The notes under the pieces are model-generated. The model was not told the DNA's origin, searched no databases, and was given only the letters and a program-made list of their open reading frames with translations. A program made the position numbers and the translations under genes. 48,780 nucleotides of DNA from the IMG/VR virus record IMGVR_UViG_3300025093_000034, positions 1 to 48,780 of that record; one strand, given 5' to 3'. The stretch is from a virus. Below, one piece after another: positions 1 to 8,611 of this stretch (its first letter is position 1; each line of letters opens with the position of its first letter).

Positions 1-149
1 ATTGCAGAAGTTTTACCAAGGCCCGCATCACCTTCAATGTTTACAGCAACAGGTACTTTACCTTCATTTTGAATGTGCTGATTGTTTTTCACCATGTGTT
101 TTAAGAAGTCTTTTAACTCATCTACGTTTAGCTGTGTGCTATTGCTCAT
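1..149 (-). CDS. MoxR-like AAA+ ATPase, N-terminal part (cut by window edge)
   Basis: Only about 49 N-terminal residues lie in the window; the frame stays open to the left edge. They end in a Walker A loop, GDAGLGKTSA, after a short helical leader, as in AAA+ ATPases of the MoxR type. The next gene downstream encodes a vWA-like protein with a metallopeptidase motif, and MoxR/vWA pairs are a recurring gene couple in which the ATPase acts as a chaperone-like remodeller of its partner. MoxR membership is inferred mainly from this neighbour; the P-loop itself is clear. Confidence 0.65.
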   Translation of the reverse strand, partial: MSNSTQLNVDELKDFLKHMVKNNQHIQNEGKVPVAVNIEGDAGLGKTSA

Positions 150-165
150 AATTTTTAATTTTTTT

Positions 166-1383
166 TTAAATTTCTAATCTTATTTGTTTTCCTGGTAAGC
201 CATCATTAAAATCAGATCTCTCTGACAATACCCATAGAATAGGTTTCCTGGGTTTTATACTTGTATATGCTTCACCATCTGTGAAGTAAATCAAACTTGT
301 AAACTTTCTATTTTCTTCAAAATATTCTAGAACAGGATCAAAACTGGTCCCGCCTCTACCTGCAACTTCTAGTTCAAACTTTCCATCATATTGTTTAATG
401 GATTGCATTCTGGAGTCACATTGTGCAATTGTAATATCAACACCTGCTTTATACAAGTGATGTATTTCATTAATAAATTCTTTTAATTCATCATCACAAA
501 CAGAACCTGAGGTATCAATACCAACTAACATGTTCTGTCTCATCTTTATTTTTAGACCAGGATTATCAGAATATCTTTTATTCTCTTTTCTCCTAAGTTT
601 TCTAGTAAAGATTTTTGTAGATATACCAGTAAATCTTCTAATATATCTTTTCCAATTAAATTTAGGTGGTGTGATTTCCTCTAGTACAATTAGACCTTCA
701 ATCTCACCTGGCACAAAACCTCTTTTCTTTAGAGTTTGTTCCTTAGCTTCTGTTAAAACTCTTTGAACTTGTTTTTCAATTAGTTTCTTTTCAGCATCAG
801 GCATATTTTCAAACTCTTCCCAATCATGATTAGGTACATTAACATCTTTAATGTTGCCATTTTCATCTATGGTAACTGTCATTTGACCTTGTTCCATACC
901 ATCAAGAAGTTTATCCATATTTTCATCACCACTACTACCTTGCTCTTTCTTATCTTTCTGTGCTTGCTGTAGCTTATCATAATAATATCTACTACCTGCA
1001 CGTCTATCAAGATTTAAATCAGAATAATTATCTATATCAATACCACCTTCAGGCAACCAATCTTTATTTATATATTGATTGATTTCCATATCCATTGCAA
1101 TATTGGCAAGTTTCTTATCTGCAAACATTGTAAATGTGGTCAGATGTTGAAATGCAATATGAAGCAATTCATGTTTTAATAGACCAAGCCTATGTTCTTC
1201 AGATAGTGCTGTCCAAAACTTTTCACTTATCATTAGTTGAAAGTTAATTCCATTTTTACAGACACCAGCTGTTTGTATTTTGTCATCCCATGACTTATGC
1301 AACATTAACAAAAAGAAACCATAATACGGTTCCTTTAACATCAAGTCTTTTGATGTTTTACTTAGTGAATCTTGTTTATTCAT
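166..1383 (-). CDS. vWA-like protein with N-terminal HExxH metallopeptidase motif
   Basis: 405 aa. Residues 71-75 read HELLH, followed by another His at 80, a zincin-type zinc motif. A charged linker leads to a C-terminal von Willebrand A-like domain with the MIDAS signature DTSGS at 290-294, then GGTSF and TDGE motifs in the expected order. This matches the known family of 'putative metallopeptidase plus VWA-like domain' proteins encoded beside MoxR ATPases. It begins 1 nt after the stop of the GIY-YIG-like gene and is followed by the ATPase gene, so the three are probably cotranscribed. The substrate is unknown; remodelling or cleavage of a host or phage complex is inference. Confidence 0.8.
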   Translation of the reverse strand: MNKQDSLSKTSKDLMLKEPYYGFFLLMLHKSWDDKIQTAGVCKNGINFQLMISEKFWTALSEEHRLGLLKHELLHIAFQHLTTFTMFADKKLANIAMDMEINQYINKDWLPEGGIDIDNYSDLNLDRRAGSRYYYDKLQQAQKDKKEQGSSGDENMDKLLDGMEQGQMTVTIDENGNIKDVNVPNHDWEEFENMPDAEKKLIEKQVQRVLTEAKEQTLKKRGFVPGEIEGLIVLEEITPPKFNWKRYIRRFTGISTKIFTRKLRRKENKRYSDNPGLKIKMRQNMLVGIDTSGSVCDDELKEFINEIHHLYKAGVDITIAQCDSRMQSIKQYDGKFELEVAGRGGTSFDPVLEYFEENRKFTSLIYFTDGEAYTSIKPRKPILWVLSERSDFNDGLPGKQIRLEI

Positions 1384-1384
1384 T

Positions 1385-1813
1385 TTAAATATTTCCTTTG
1401 TAAAATTTTCCTAGTATGTTTCCATTTAGGTATTCTTCTTTTTCAAGGACTTCTCTTTTAAACTGATATTTAGTTTCTTCATATGTTAGTTCTGTTTTAG
1501 AAAAACATATCTTAACCATATATCTTTTAATAGGAATTCCTGCTTTGCGGGCATCTTGCAGAACCTTATTACTACTATAGTAATTTTGATAATTAGGTTT
1601 AGTTATCATTGTGTACTTTTTAGTTCTTTTATCTGTCATTTCAGCTAATGCTTTTTTGCCAAATCTTTTTTTTCTAACACTAAAAAAGTTCTTTTTACCC
1701 ACATACCTTACAGATTTACCATCAATGATTGCTTCCATCTCATACACAAATCCTACTGCTCCTTCAGGAATCATTGCATCAGTAAATTCTATTGCTTTAT
1801 ATATCCAACTCAT
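1385..1813 (-). CDS. GIY-YIG-like endonuclease domain protein
   Basis: 142 aa. The N-terminal half shows GFVY (21-24) and RYVGKK (36-41), standing for the GIY and YIG strands. Conserved NYY-SSN and YEETKYQF segments follow, the latter offering the catalytic-type Glu. The layout fits the small stand-alone GIY-YIG-like proteins common in large phages, which may be free-standing nucleases or homing-type enzymes. Its start overlaps the primase stop by 4 nt, so it is part of the replication operon. No DNA-binding extension is visible, so the target cannot be guessed. Confidence 0.6.
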   Translation of the reverse strand: MSWIYKAIEFTDAMIPEGAVGFVYEMEAIIDGKSVRYVGKKNFFSVRKKRFGKKALAEMTDKRTKKYTMITKPNYQNYYSSNKVLQDARKAGIPIKRYMVKICFSKTELTYEETKYQFKREVLEKEEYLNGNILGKFYKGNI

Positions 1814-2793
1814 ACTAATTGTTTTAATAATGGAAGAAGTTTATCTCTAGTTTTAGAAAGACCATATTTTTTAATAGAGTCAGATAAATCTTTTTCCATA
1901 TCAAGTATTACATAATCAAAATTATATTTTTCTTTATATCTTTTCATAGATCTAATACCTGCTTCATCATTATCAAATAAAACAAATACTTTTTTGTATT
2001 TATCTATTATTCTTTTTAACATGTGTTCAGGTATTAATGTATTCTCACTGTCTGGTGCGATTGATTCAGCATCACTTAACTTAAGCCTAGTAAAAGCCAT
2101 TAAGTCTTTTAATGAAGAAGTGATTACTAAATAGTTTTTATCATACTTCAATTGATCAGAACCTTGAATATAATTACAAACTTTAATAAACTTTTTATCA
2201 GAAACTTTTGGTTGATAAATTTTATATAGTGTACCATCATCTCTAAAATATCCATATATGCTGAGTCCTTTTATAGTAATTGAACTTATCTTACCTTTAT
2301 CATCTTCTTTACTCATTATATAATAATCCAAAGGAGCAACATTATATTTTTCAAGAAGTCTCGAACCAATATTAAATTTAGTCCAATACTTTTGATCTAT
2401 AGTAGTCCAATGTCTAATTTCATAATCAGTAACCTGATATTTGCTATACTGCTTATATTCTTGAATTGGATTATGATCATTATTTAATATATATTGATTA
2501 TAATCTTCTATTAGTTTCATAGCAGCTTCACCACGACTTTTAAGATTAAAATATATCTTAACTAATTCTACAGAATCACCACCTAAACCCGAAGAAAAAT
2601 CCTTGAATTTATATCTATGTGTAGTTGTATCAAAATAAATACACATAGAAGGTGTTCTTTCTCTAGTATTAATTATAGATTTTATTTTTACATCTTGACC
2701 ATTTAAATGATCTGATAATTGTAAGTAGTATTCAAAAGGCCAACCAGCTGGAATATCTTCTAAATCAGAAATTAAATTTTTTGTTGAAATCAT
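1810..2793 (-). CDS. DnaG-type DNA primase with TOPRIM domain
   Basis: 327 aa. Residues 40-80 resemble the DnaG zinc-binding domain (NTRERTPS, then KDFSSGLGGD) but lack the zinc-ligand cysteines. The C-terminal half is a TOPRIM fold with FDNDEAG at 273-279, the DxD metal-binding motif. The usual Glu of TOPRIM motif I is not evident: the matching strand reads VITSSLKD. It would prime replication together with the DnaB-like helicase encoded about 2 kb upstream in the same operon. Primase identity is well supported; the loss of zinc ligands and of the first acidic residue is unusual and may define a phage subfamily. Confidence 0.8.
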   Translation of the reverse strand: MISTKNLISDLEDIPAGWPFEYYLQLSDHLNGQDVKIKSIINTRERTPSMCIYFDTTTHRYKFKDFSSGLGGDSVELVKIYFNLKSRGEAAMKLIEDYNQYILNNDHNPIQEYKQYSKYQVTDYEIRHWTTIDQKYWTKFNIGSRLLEKYNVAPLDYYIMSKEDDKGKISSITIKGLSIYGYFRDDGTLYKIYQPKVSDKKFIKVCNYIQGSDQLKYDKNYLVITSSLKDLMAFTRLKLSDAESIAPDSENTLIPEHMLKRIIDKYKKVFVLFDNDEAGIRSMKRYKEKYNFDYVILDMEKDLSDSIKKYGLSKTRDKLLPLLKQLV

Positions 2794-2812
2794 AAAAATG
2801 GTTTTAGTTAAT

Positions 2813-2840
2813 AAAGGGGAACCTATTCTGATTCCCCTTT
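2813..2840 (-). terminator. Hairpin between candidate SSB and primase genes
   Basis: A perfect 9-bp stem (AAAGGGGAA with TTCCCCTTT, 10-nt loop) lies in the 65-nt gap between two minus-strand genes. On the minus strand the stem ends in a short T-rich stretch. It could be a weak or partial terminator lowering primase expression relative to the upstream binding protein. Confidence 0.55.
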
Positions 2841-2858
2841 AAATTGACAGTGTATTAA

Positions 2859-3545
2859 CTAGTCTAGGTTAAAATCAGAACTTGCATTGTTTGGAATAGC
2901 AAAGTCATCATTATCATCAAAAGATTCAACAGGCTTGTTCTCTATCTTTTTTAGATGTTTACTTTCATCATATTTAAGAACACTCTTTTCATCTGTTCCA
3001 TATGCATACTTTCTATTTTGTGCTTTTGCAAACCAACAGTCATATGCAATATAACCAGATTTGTTTTCATATTCTTTACCAGCAAGACAAACATGCAGAT
3101 ACTTTCCTGCAAAAGGTGCTTCATCATTAAATGCTTTAACAAAATCTTCAATTGTTTCATGCTTATTGTCTTGTTCTAAAAACCAATCAGTAATGCCTAA
3201 TGCAGTAGTTAAATTCTTTAGAAACATCATTATAGAATTATCTCTTTGAATTTTAATTCCTGATTTAGTTTCACCATCTGCAAATGCATATTGACTAGCT
3301 TTTACTCTACCAATTTGACCTTCATATCTACCTTTAGATTCATCTTTAGGATCTTTCATAAATCCTTCAAATCCATCTATTGGCTTAGTTTCCATATCCA
3401 TTATAAAATGATATGCGCCATCTATAAATTTAAATTCTTCTAATCTGACACCATTAATTTTTAATTCATGATTACCTGTAGAAATTGTCTTAGGTAGATT
3501 ATTACTACCACTTTCTGCTATTAAATCTGTTGTACTTAAACCCAT
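2859..3545 (-). CDS. Putative single-stranded DNA-binding or annealing accessory protein
   Basis: 228 aa, soluble, no membrane segment. The body alternates beta-rich and charged segments. The C-terminus is a low-complexity acidic tail (ESFDDNDDFAIPNN to the end), the feature by which SSB proteins dock onto replication partners. It sits between primase and a Sak4-like ATPase gene, the usual place for a phage SSB. No OB-fold motif can be proven by eye, so the function rests on context and the tail. Confidence 0.5.
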   Translation of the reverse strand: MGLSTTDLIAESGSNNLPKTISTGNHELKINGVRLEEFKFIDGAYHFIMDMETKPIDGFEGFMKDPKDESKGRYEGQIGRVKASQYAFADGETKSGIKIQRDNSIMMFLKNLTTALGITDWFLEQDNKHETIEDFVKAFNDEAPFAGKYLHVCLAGKEYENKSGYIAYDCWFAKAQNRKYAYGTDEKSVLKYDESKHLKKIENKPVESFDDNDDFAIPNNASSDFNLD

Positions 3546-3569
3546 TTGATTTTTTTTAATTATTAATAT

Positions 3570-4292
3570 TTATTTATATATTTTATTCCAGTGAGTTTTT
3601 ATCTCACCATTTTCATTCATTTCAGAAATTACTATCTCTTCATTTCTTAAGTGCTCTGGTCTAGCACCGCATGTAACTCCATCATTATTTTTAAAATTAA
3701 TAATGGTTTGGTTACCTTTTCTATACATGTATCCAATTGCATCTGCATTTGCACAAATTAAAGATTTTATCTTACCAGTTAAGTCTATATTTGCAGACAT
3801 TACCATCTCTCCCTTATCATCAACTACCTTGTCTTTTATGTGACCTGATAAAATAACGAATGGAGCTAAGGTATCAATAAAATCTAAAACTTGAAAGAAA
3901 GCTTGACGAATATACAAGTAACCAGCACCATTAGGTAGTGTAGTTACACTATCTCCATCAAAGTTTTTACCCATTGGAGTTTTTCTGTATAATTTTATAG
4001 CTAGCGGCATTACCATTTCTTCTAATGCAGTTACAGTATCTACTGTTACATAGTCATATGGTTTATCCGCTTCTTTTATAGCTTTACCAGCATCCAAGAG
4101 TTCTTGTAAATTATTAACTTTTACTTTCAATGCTTCAACATACTCACTGCCATTTTCAAGATCCAATATAAGATTGTTCTTTAAACCTGCATATGCAGTT
4201 GTTTTACCTGTTTTAGGTTTACTATAAATAATTAATCTTTTAGGATTTACTCTTTCTGCTTTTACTTTTTGAGTTGGAAGTACTATACTCAT
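3570..4292 (-). CDS. RecA-fold ATPase, Sak4-like phage recombination protein
   Basis: 240 aa. Walker A is SKPKTGKTT at about 24-32; a Walker B-like strand, YDYVTVDTVTALE, follows at about 100. The rest is a compact RecA core without extra domains, as in the AAA_24/Sak4 family of phage nucleotide-binding proteins that promote single-strand annealing with an SSB. The adjacent candidate SSB gene supports this role. The start follows 2 nt after the stop of the upstream gene. Confidence 0.75.
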   Translation of the reverse strand: MSIVLPTQKVKAERVNPKRLIIYSKPKTGKTTAYAGLKNNLILDLENGSEYVEALKVKVNNLQELLDAGKAIKEADKPYDYVTVDTVTALEEMVMPLAIKLYRKTPMGKNFDGDSVTTLPNGAGYLYIRQAFFQVLDFIDTLAPFVILSGHIKDKVVDDKGEMVMSANIDLTGKIKSLICANADAIGYMYRKGNQTIINFKNNDGVTCGARPEHLRNEEIVISEMNENGEIKTHWNKIYK

Positions 4293-4294
4293 AT

Positions 4295-4861
4295 TTATTT
4301 ATTCATTTTAGTTAATAATATATTAGATAAGTTTCTTAATTCATCGCCTACTTTAATTAGTGCATCCTTTAAATCATCTTTATTATCTGATTTAGGTTTT
4401 AAACTAACTTCTAAGTACTCTTTAGCAAAATTTGGAAAATCTGCTTCTTGTGTTTCTACAGGAGGATTTTCTAGTTGCTCTTGATACTTTGCATAAGGTA
4501 CTTCTGTACCATTAGGCAGAACAGCAACCAACTCATCCATAGGAATTATGTATACTTCATAATCATTACCAGACTTACTAGTCTTTTGTTCCAAAGGATA
4601 CTCCTCTTTATAAAAAGGATTATACTTTAGTTTATATAAAGTGTGTGTAGGATCTTCAGATACACCTTCAAAGTCACTAAGTTCTGTATAAATGTCTTTA
4701 CCTATTTTAAGTTCATTAGGAAAAAATTGCATTTTAAGGTCTTCTCCTGGAGCAGCCCATGCAGACTTAGCAACAAAGTAGGGATCTTTGATACCTAGTT
4801 TTTTAAAGGTTGGCAAATGTGTTGCCATGAGAATCTTAGTATTCTCTTGTCTTGTATTCAT
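4295..4861 (-). CDS. Hypothetical protein in replication operon
   Basis: 188 aa, not recognised. It is soluble, with aromatic and acidic stretches and a Pro/Glu-rich linker near residue 135, ending in a predicted helix. The start overlaps the DnaB stop by 4 nt and the gene lies between DnaB and the Sak4-like ATPase, so a role in DNA replication or recombination is likely from position only. Confidence 0.7.
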   Translation of the reverse strand: MNTRQENTKILMATHLPTFKKLGIKDPYFVAKSAWAAPGEDLKMQFFPNELKIGKDIYTELSDFEGVSEDPTHTLYKLKYNPFYKEEYPLEQKTSKSGNDYEVYIIPMDELVAVLPNGTEVPYAKYQEQLENPPVETQEADFPNFAKEYLEVSLKPKSDNKDDLKDALIKVGDELRNLSNILLTKMNK

Positions 4862-5862
4862 ATTTGTATATTTGTATTTGATTTTATTGGTATATCCATT
4901 TCTACTATTCTTATAGTATCTCTATCTAACTTAAAGAAACTCATTCTTGTATCACCATTTCTACACTTTAAGAAATGAAATACTAAAGTTTCAGGATCAG
5001 TTATTTGTATTCTTTCAGGCCCATAATATCTAATCTTTCTTGCAGCTGGTTTATTAATACCAAGTACAATATCAGCGTGTTGCAATAATGCATCAGCACC
5101 AAACAAATCAGAATCTAAAACATAATTACCATATGTACCTTCTATAGCACGTTTAGGGTCATCTATGTTTCTATTTAATTGACTTAAAATTACAAATGAT
5201 AAAGGGTAACTCCTTTTCATAAAAGTTAAGGCTTCACCAAGATTATATAGCATCTCAAATCTATCTTTCTCATGAGTATCTCTTTTAAAAAGAGCTGAGT
5301 GATCTACAGTTACTAATAATTTTGGATAAATCTTTTGACCATCTTTTTCTTTGCAGTTTTGTTCAAAGTGATAGTGTATACTAGCACAAAACTCATTAAC
5401 AGTACACGGTCTATAAACAGAAAATACTCTGTTGTTTTGAGTTAATGTACTTGTGTATTGTTTACATTTATTATAAATATTTTCTGCAAGTGGTTCATAT
5501 TTACTATGTAAAACTCCATAGTCTTTTTGAGTGATTGCTGAAAATGCTCTCATACCAAGAGTCTTCTCAGGCATTTCAAATTGAAATTGTAATACTTGAA
5601 AATTTTGATCTTGATTTAAAGCAATAACTTCAGTAACAAGTTGCTCCATGAATAAAGTCTTACCAACACCTGGTCTAGCACCTACAACAGTTAAAGTATT
5701 CCATTCTAATCCATTTAAGGTAGCATCATTAAACTTAGGCCATGCTGTTTTTAGACTTTTAATTCTTCCGTCCATCCTGCCTCTCATCTCTATAAGAGCC
5801 TTCTCATAAGCACGAACTTTGCTAATAGCCTTTAAAGGCTTTGCTTTATTAAATCGTTCCAA
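4858..5862 (-). CDS. dnaB: Replicative DNA helicase, DnaB-like
   Basis: 334 aa, shorter than cellular DnaB (about 470) because it consists mainly of the RecA-like C-terminal domain. Walker A is GARPGVGKT (61-69). The strand LLVTVDHSALF gives a Walker B, and SQLNRN with RNGDTRM matches the H4/arginine-finger end of DnaB motor domains. It would unwind DNA ahead of the fork and recruit the primase of this operon. The N-terminal 50 residues are too short for a full DnaB N-terminal domain. Confidence 0.85.
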   Translation of the reverse strand: MERFNKAKPLKAISKVRAYEKALIEMRGRMDGRIKSLKTAWPKFNDATLNGLEWNTLTVVGARPGVGKTLFMEQLVTEVIALNQDQNFQVLQFQFEMPEKTLGMRAFSAITQKDYGVLHSKYEPLAENIYNKCKQYTSTLTQNNRVFSVYRPCTVNEFCASIHYHFEQNCKEKDGQKIYPKLLVTVDHSALFKRDTHEKDRFEMLYNLGEALTFMKRSYPLSFVILSQLNRNIDDPKRAIEGTYGNYVLDSDLFGADALLQHADIVLGINKPAARKIRYYGPERIQITDPETLVFHFLKCRNGDTRMSFFKLDRDTIRIVEMDIPIKSNTNIQI

Positions 5863-5863
5863 C

Positions 5864-6451
5864 TTATACTATTTTTTCTTTGAAAATATCATCTTTACTA
5901 GAGCTGTCATCATTTAACATGTCGCAGTAATTAGCTAAATCTGATTCAAAAGACTTATCTAAATTTTGTTTTCTAATAAAGTATTGAGATGTTCGCATAT
6001 ATTCATAATTTTTAGAACTATATTCTTCTACATATTTTTTTGTTGCATCAAATATAGTTTGCCAGTCATAATCATAATTTTCAAAGAACCATCTAAAACC
6101 TGCTTCTAGATTTTTTACATTAGTTCTTGCATATTTACCACTTCCTAGTTTTTTAGAGGGGAATATTTCATTATATGTTTTAATACATACATCAAATTTA
6201 TCACCCATTAAATCTGTTGAAGTTTTCTTTTTACTTTTTCTAAAGTAAGAATTTAATTCCTCTACAAATATATGACTTTTTTGAGAAAGAGTCAAGTCTT
6301 CATTTAACCATTCATCTGCTTGTAGTCGAGCAATTTCTATACTACTATTAACAAATGAATTAACAGACACCTTATTCTTAATACAATATAATGTATACAA
6401 AGAATTAGGTGTCATTTTTTCTTTTATGAGTTTATTAAAGATTTCATCCAT
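5864..6451 (-). CDS. Hypothetical protein upstream of DnaB; possible helicase loader
   Basis: 195 aa, mostly helical, with an acidic Ser/Asp-rich segment near the C-terminus. The segment YEYMRTSQYFIRK (about 150-162) resembles the ends of phage proteins encoded next to DnaB. The gene ends 1 nt before the DnaB start, and it is followed upstream by UDG with the same spacing. Helicase loading is a guess from this position; no AAA+ or DnaD motif is visible. Confidence 0.6.
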   Translation of the reverse strand: MDEIFNKLIKEKMTPNSLYTLYCIKNKVSVNSFVNSSIEIARLQADEWLNEDLTLSQKSHIFVEELNSYFRKSKKKTSTDLMGDKFDVCIKTYNEIFPSKKLGSGKYARTNVKNLEAGFRWFFENYDYDWQTIFDATKKYVEEYSSKNYEYMRTSQYFIRKQNLDKSFESDLANYCDMLNDDSSSKDDIFKEKIV

Positions 6452-6452
6452 G

Positions 6453-7163
6453 CTACCAAGTTACTGAAAAATTATTATTCTTTTTTAAAATCTTGTTTAC
6501 ATCATTAAATACATCTTTACAATCCCATTCAGAACCTTTTACATATACTGCGCTAGCAGGATGGTTTACAAAAAACTTATAATTTGTATCATTTACAGAT
6601 TCTTGCCATTCTTGAGCTTGTTTACCCATATAAATATAAATCAAACCTGGATTGCAAAATGTTAAATGATCAAATATATAAGCTAAAAAAGGTTTCCATA
6701 TGGTGTAATGTTGACCTACTTTACCTACTGTAGTAGTAAGAGCAGTATTTAATAATAATACGCCTTGATTAGCCCATCTTGTTAAATCAGGATCATGTGA
6801 TTGACCTACTCCATCATACACAGTTCTATTAACTGCATCTAAAATGAATTTTAAACTTGGTTGTTGTTGCATTGTATTACTACAACTGAATGCAATACCA
6901 TCTGCAACTCCAAGTTTAGGATAAGGATCTTGTCCTACTATAATAACACTAAGTTTATCATAAGGACACTCTTCAAATGCCCTAAATAACTGGCTAATTT
7001 TAGGTGTAAATCTTTGATTATCTTTGGATAATCTAATTAATTGTTTTAAGATATTATCAAAATCATTGCTAAATATAAAAGATTTAAGAAATCCCCATCC
7101 ATGAGGTTCTACCTTTTTAAATAATTTTTGTTTAATATCTTCTATGTCTATGGTTGTTGTCAT
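6453..7163 (-). CDS. ung: Uracil-DNA glycosylase, family 1
   Basis: 236 aa, normal size. The water-activating loop is GQDPYP (77-82), with the catalytic Asp at 79. GVLLLN (134-139) forms the uracil pocket, and the DNA-intercalation loop begins HPAS (201-204) in place of the usual HPSPLS. It removes uracil from DNA, which protects a phage replicating in a dUTP-rich cell. The HPAS variant and PYP instead of PYH are small departures from the cellular enzyme. It stands first in the replication operon on the minus strand; a plus-strand gene begins just 30 nt away. Confidence 0.9.
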   Translation of the reverse strand: MTTTIDIEDIKQKLFKKVEPHGWGFLKSFIFSNDFDNILKQLIRLSKDNQRFTPKISQLFRAFEECPYDKLSVIIVGQDPYPKLGVADGIAFSCSNTMQQQPSLKFILDAVNRTVYDGVGQSHDPDLTRWANQGVLLLNTALTTTVGKVGQHYTIWKPFLAYIFDHLTFCNPGLIYIYMGKQAQEWQESVNDTNYKFFVNHPASAVYVKGSEWDCKDVFNDVNKILKKNNNFSVTW

Positions 7164-7171
7164 TTTTTTTA

Positions 7172-7179
7172 TATCTTTG
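7172..7179 (+). promoter_or_regulatory. Host-type promoter -7 box
   Basis: TATCTTTG is an exact match to the Bacteroidota -7 consensus TAnnTTTG. It lies 14 nt before the start codon of the only plus-strand gene in this arm. TTG repeats lie about 15-18 nt upstream, near where a -33 TTG box would be expected. Confidence 0.65.
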
Positions 7180-7193
7180 ATAAAATTTATATA

Positions 7194-7529
7194 ATGGAAG
7201 TTAAGAAAGTTAAAGAAATGAAAGACGATGCTTTACTAGATGTAAAAGTAAATAAAACTTATTATCAAATGGCAAAAGCGGCATTACTTACACTTCTACA
7301 AGATGTATATAATAAGGAAAATGGTAATCCAGATACATTTGTAAAAGATCTTGTAGCAAAAGAGTACAAAGATCTTAATGATAAGGAAAGAGCTTTTTAT
7401 ACTTTAACTTTACTTGTTGGTGAAATAGAAAAACAAGCTGTTGAAAACAATGCTTATGTTGAAAAGGAAATAGATCCTGAAAAAATAAAAGAAGAGCTTG
7501 AAAAAGCTGAAAACTCTAGTGAAGATTAA
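7194..7529 (+). CDS. Lone plus-strand gene, acidic helical protein of unknown function
   Basis: 111 aa from the ATG at 7194. A longer reading from 7128 would run through the promoter box and into the UDG gene, so it is rejected. The protein is helical (TYYQMAKAALLTLLQDVY) with a Glu/Lys-rich C-terminal coil. It is the only gene here transcribed against its neighbours, from its own host-type promoter, and it overlaps the stop of the next minus-strand gene by 14 nt. Independent early expression is likely; the function is unknown. Confidence 0.75.
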   Translation: MEVKKVKEMKDDALLDVKVNKTYYQMAKAALLTLLQDVYNKENGNPDTFVKDLVAKEYKDLNDKERAFYTLTLLVGEIEKQAVENNAYVEKEIDPEKIKEELEKAENSSED

Positions 7530-7875
7530 CATTATATATCTCACCAATCTCAATACAAGCTTGTATAGCTTGAGTTAATTCCTCTTTATCGCAGTCACTA
7601 AAAGATTTTATATTATCTTTTATAATTAAACCTGCTTTTTCTTTTACTAGTAGTTTCATATCATCAAAGCTATAACCGCTTTCTTTTGCTAGTTCTCTAA
7701 TACACTTATGTACTTTGTTTATTTGTGCAGTACTACCAACAGCATTTGCTATTGATATAAATACATCAACTTCCTGACCTTCAGAAAGTTTTTCAATAAA
7801 TAATTCTAAAGCTATTTTAGATTTTTTAGAGTATACTAATTTACCCTCTTTGACTTTTAATTTTCCTGAAAACAT
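7516..7875 (-). CDS. Hypothetical protein, NinB-like at low confidence
   Basis: 119 aa. The middle segment, INKVHKCIRELAKESGYSFD, followed by DMKLLVKEKAGL, has the helix-turn layout seen in phage NinB-type recombination proteins. The match is by eye and partial. The gene converges with the lone plus-strand gene and overlaps it by 14 nt, and its own start overlaps the preceding gene by 35 nt. Confidence 0.6.
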   Translation of the reverse strand: MFSGKLKVKEGKLVYSKKSKIALELFIEKLSEGQEVDVFISIANAVGSTAQINKVHKCIRELAKESGYSFDDMKLLVKEKAGLIIKDNIKSFSDCDKEELTQAIQACIEIGEIYNVNLH

Positions 7876-8101
7876 CTATAAGTTCTTTTACTAATTTAGG
7901 ACTTACTATTTCACAGTCTGGATCAGACATAAATACAGTCCATTCACCATCAGCTCCTACTTCATCACTTTCAGAACTATATAATATTAAATCTTGAACA
8001 ACTTCAAGATTGTAATAATAATAGTCATACCCGTTCTGACTTTCAGAATCAGGTACTGTTTCTTTTTTAAAACCTAATGCAAGTAAATCTTTTTCAGTCA
8101 T
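7841..8101 (-). CDS. Small acidic hypothetical protein
   Basis: 86 aa, rich in Asp, Glu and Tyr (a YDYYYYN run), pattern of an alpha/beta fold with a final helix (LVKELIDVFRKIKSQ). It starts inside the end of the upstream gene (8-nt overlap). Not recognised. Confidence 0.65.
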   Translation of the reverse strand: MTEKDLLALGFKKETVPDSESQNGYDYYYYNLEVVQDLILYSSESDEVGADGEWTVFMSDPDCEIVSPKLVKELIDVFRKIKSQRG

Positions 8102-8507
8102 TGTTTTCTAGTTTTTGTTTTTTACTCCATACTTCTTTGTTGAGAATCTTAGACTCATAGTCTTCTCTACATTTAATATAAATACTTTTTTTAATATTAA
8201 ACTCACCATGGTCTTTAATTCTTTCTTTTCTGAAAAAATTAATTACTTGAGAAGCTACAAACCAATTTTCTTCGTCTTTAGATTCTAATAATTTAACAGT
8301 ATTATTAAAATTAGCTTCAGACATATATTCAAGATATTGAAGTAATCTTAATTCTGCAAGAAGAATAAAAGGTTTATAAGTACCTATTTTACTTCCCATT
8401 TGATACATATGCCATAACATATGTAAATTTTTACATTCAGGAGCATCTGTCATTTCATAATGCTCTTTAATAATCTTTTTTGATAAATTTTTTATTCTTT
8501 GTTCCAT
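8094..8507 (-). CDS. Hypothetical helical protein
   Basis: 137 aa, basic and helical, with no membrane segment. Its start lies within the 3' end of a 39-aa gene in another frame, so translation of the two is probably coupled. Not recognised. Confidence 0.65.
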   Translation of the reverse strand: MEQRIKNLSKKIIKEHYEMTDAPECKNLHMLWHMYQMGSKIGTYKPFILLAELRLLQYLEYMSEANFNNTVKLLESKDEENWFVASQVINFFRKERIKDHGEFNIKKSIYIKCREDYESKILNKEVWSKKQKLENND

Positions 8508-8611
8508 GATAAAATCATATTTCTTACCTTTTTACCTAGATCTATATCATTAGGATTTTCTTTTACAAGCTTTTCAATAGATCTAATGTTAGGTTTTTTC
8601 TTTTTACTCAT
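8492..8611 (-). CDS. 39-aa basic hypothetical protein
   Basis: A short open frame, starting MSKKKKPNIRSIEKLV, fills the gap between two longer genes. It overlaps the upstream stop by 8 nt and the downstream start by 16 nt, the same tight packing as its neighbours. It could bind nucleic acid, given the Lys-rich start, but no motif is present. Confidence 0.5.
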   Translation of the reverse strand: MSKKKKPNIRSIEKLVKENPNDIDLGKKVRNMILSWNKE

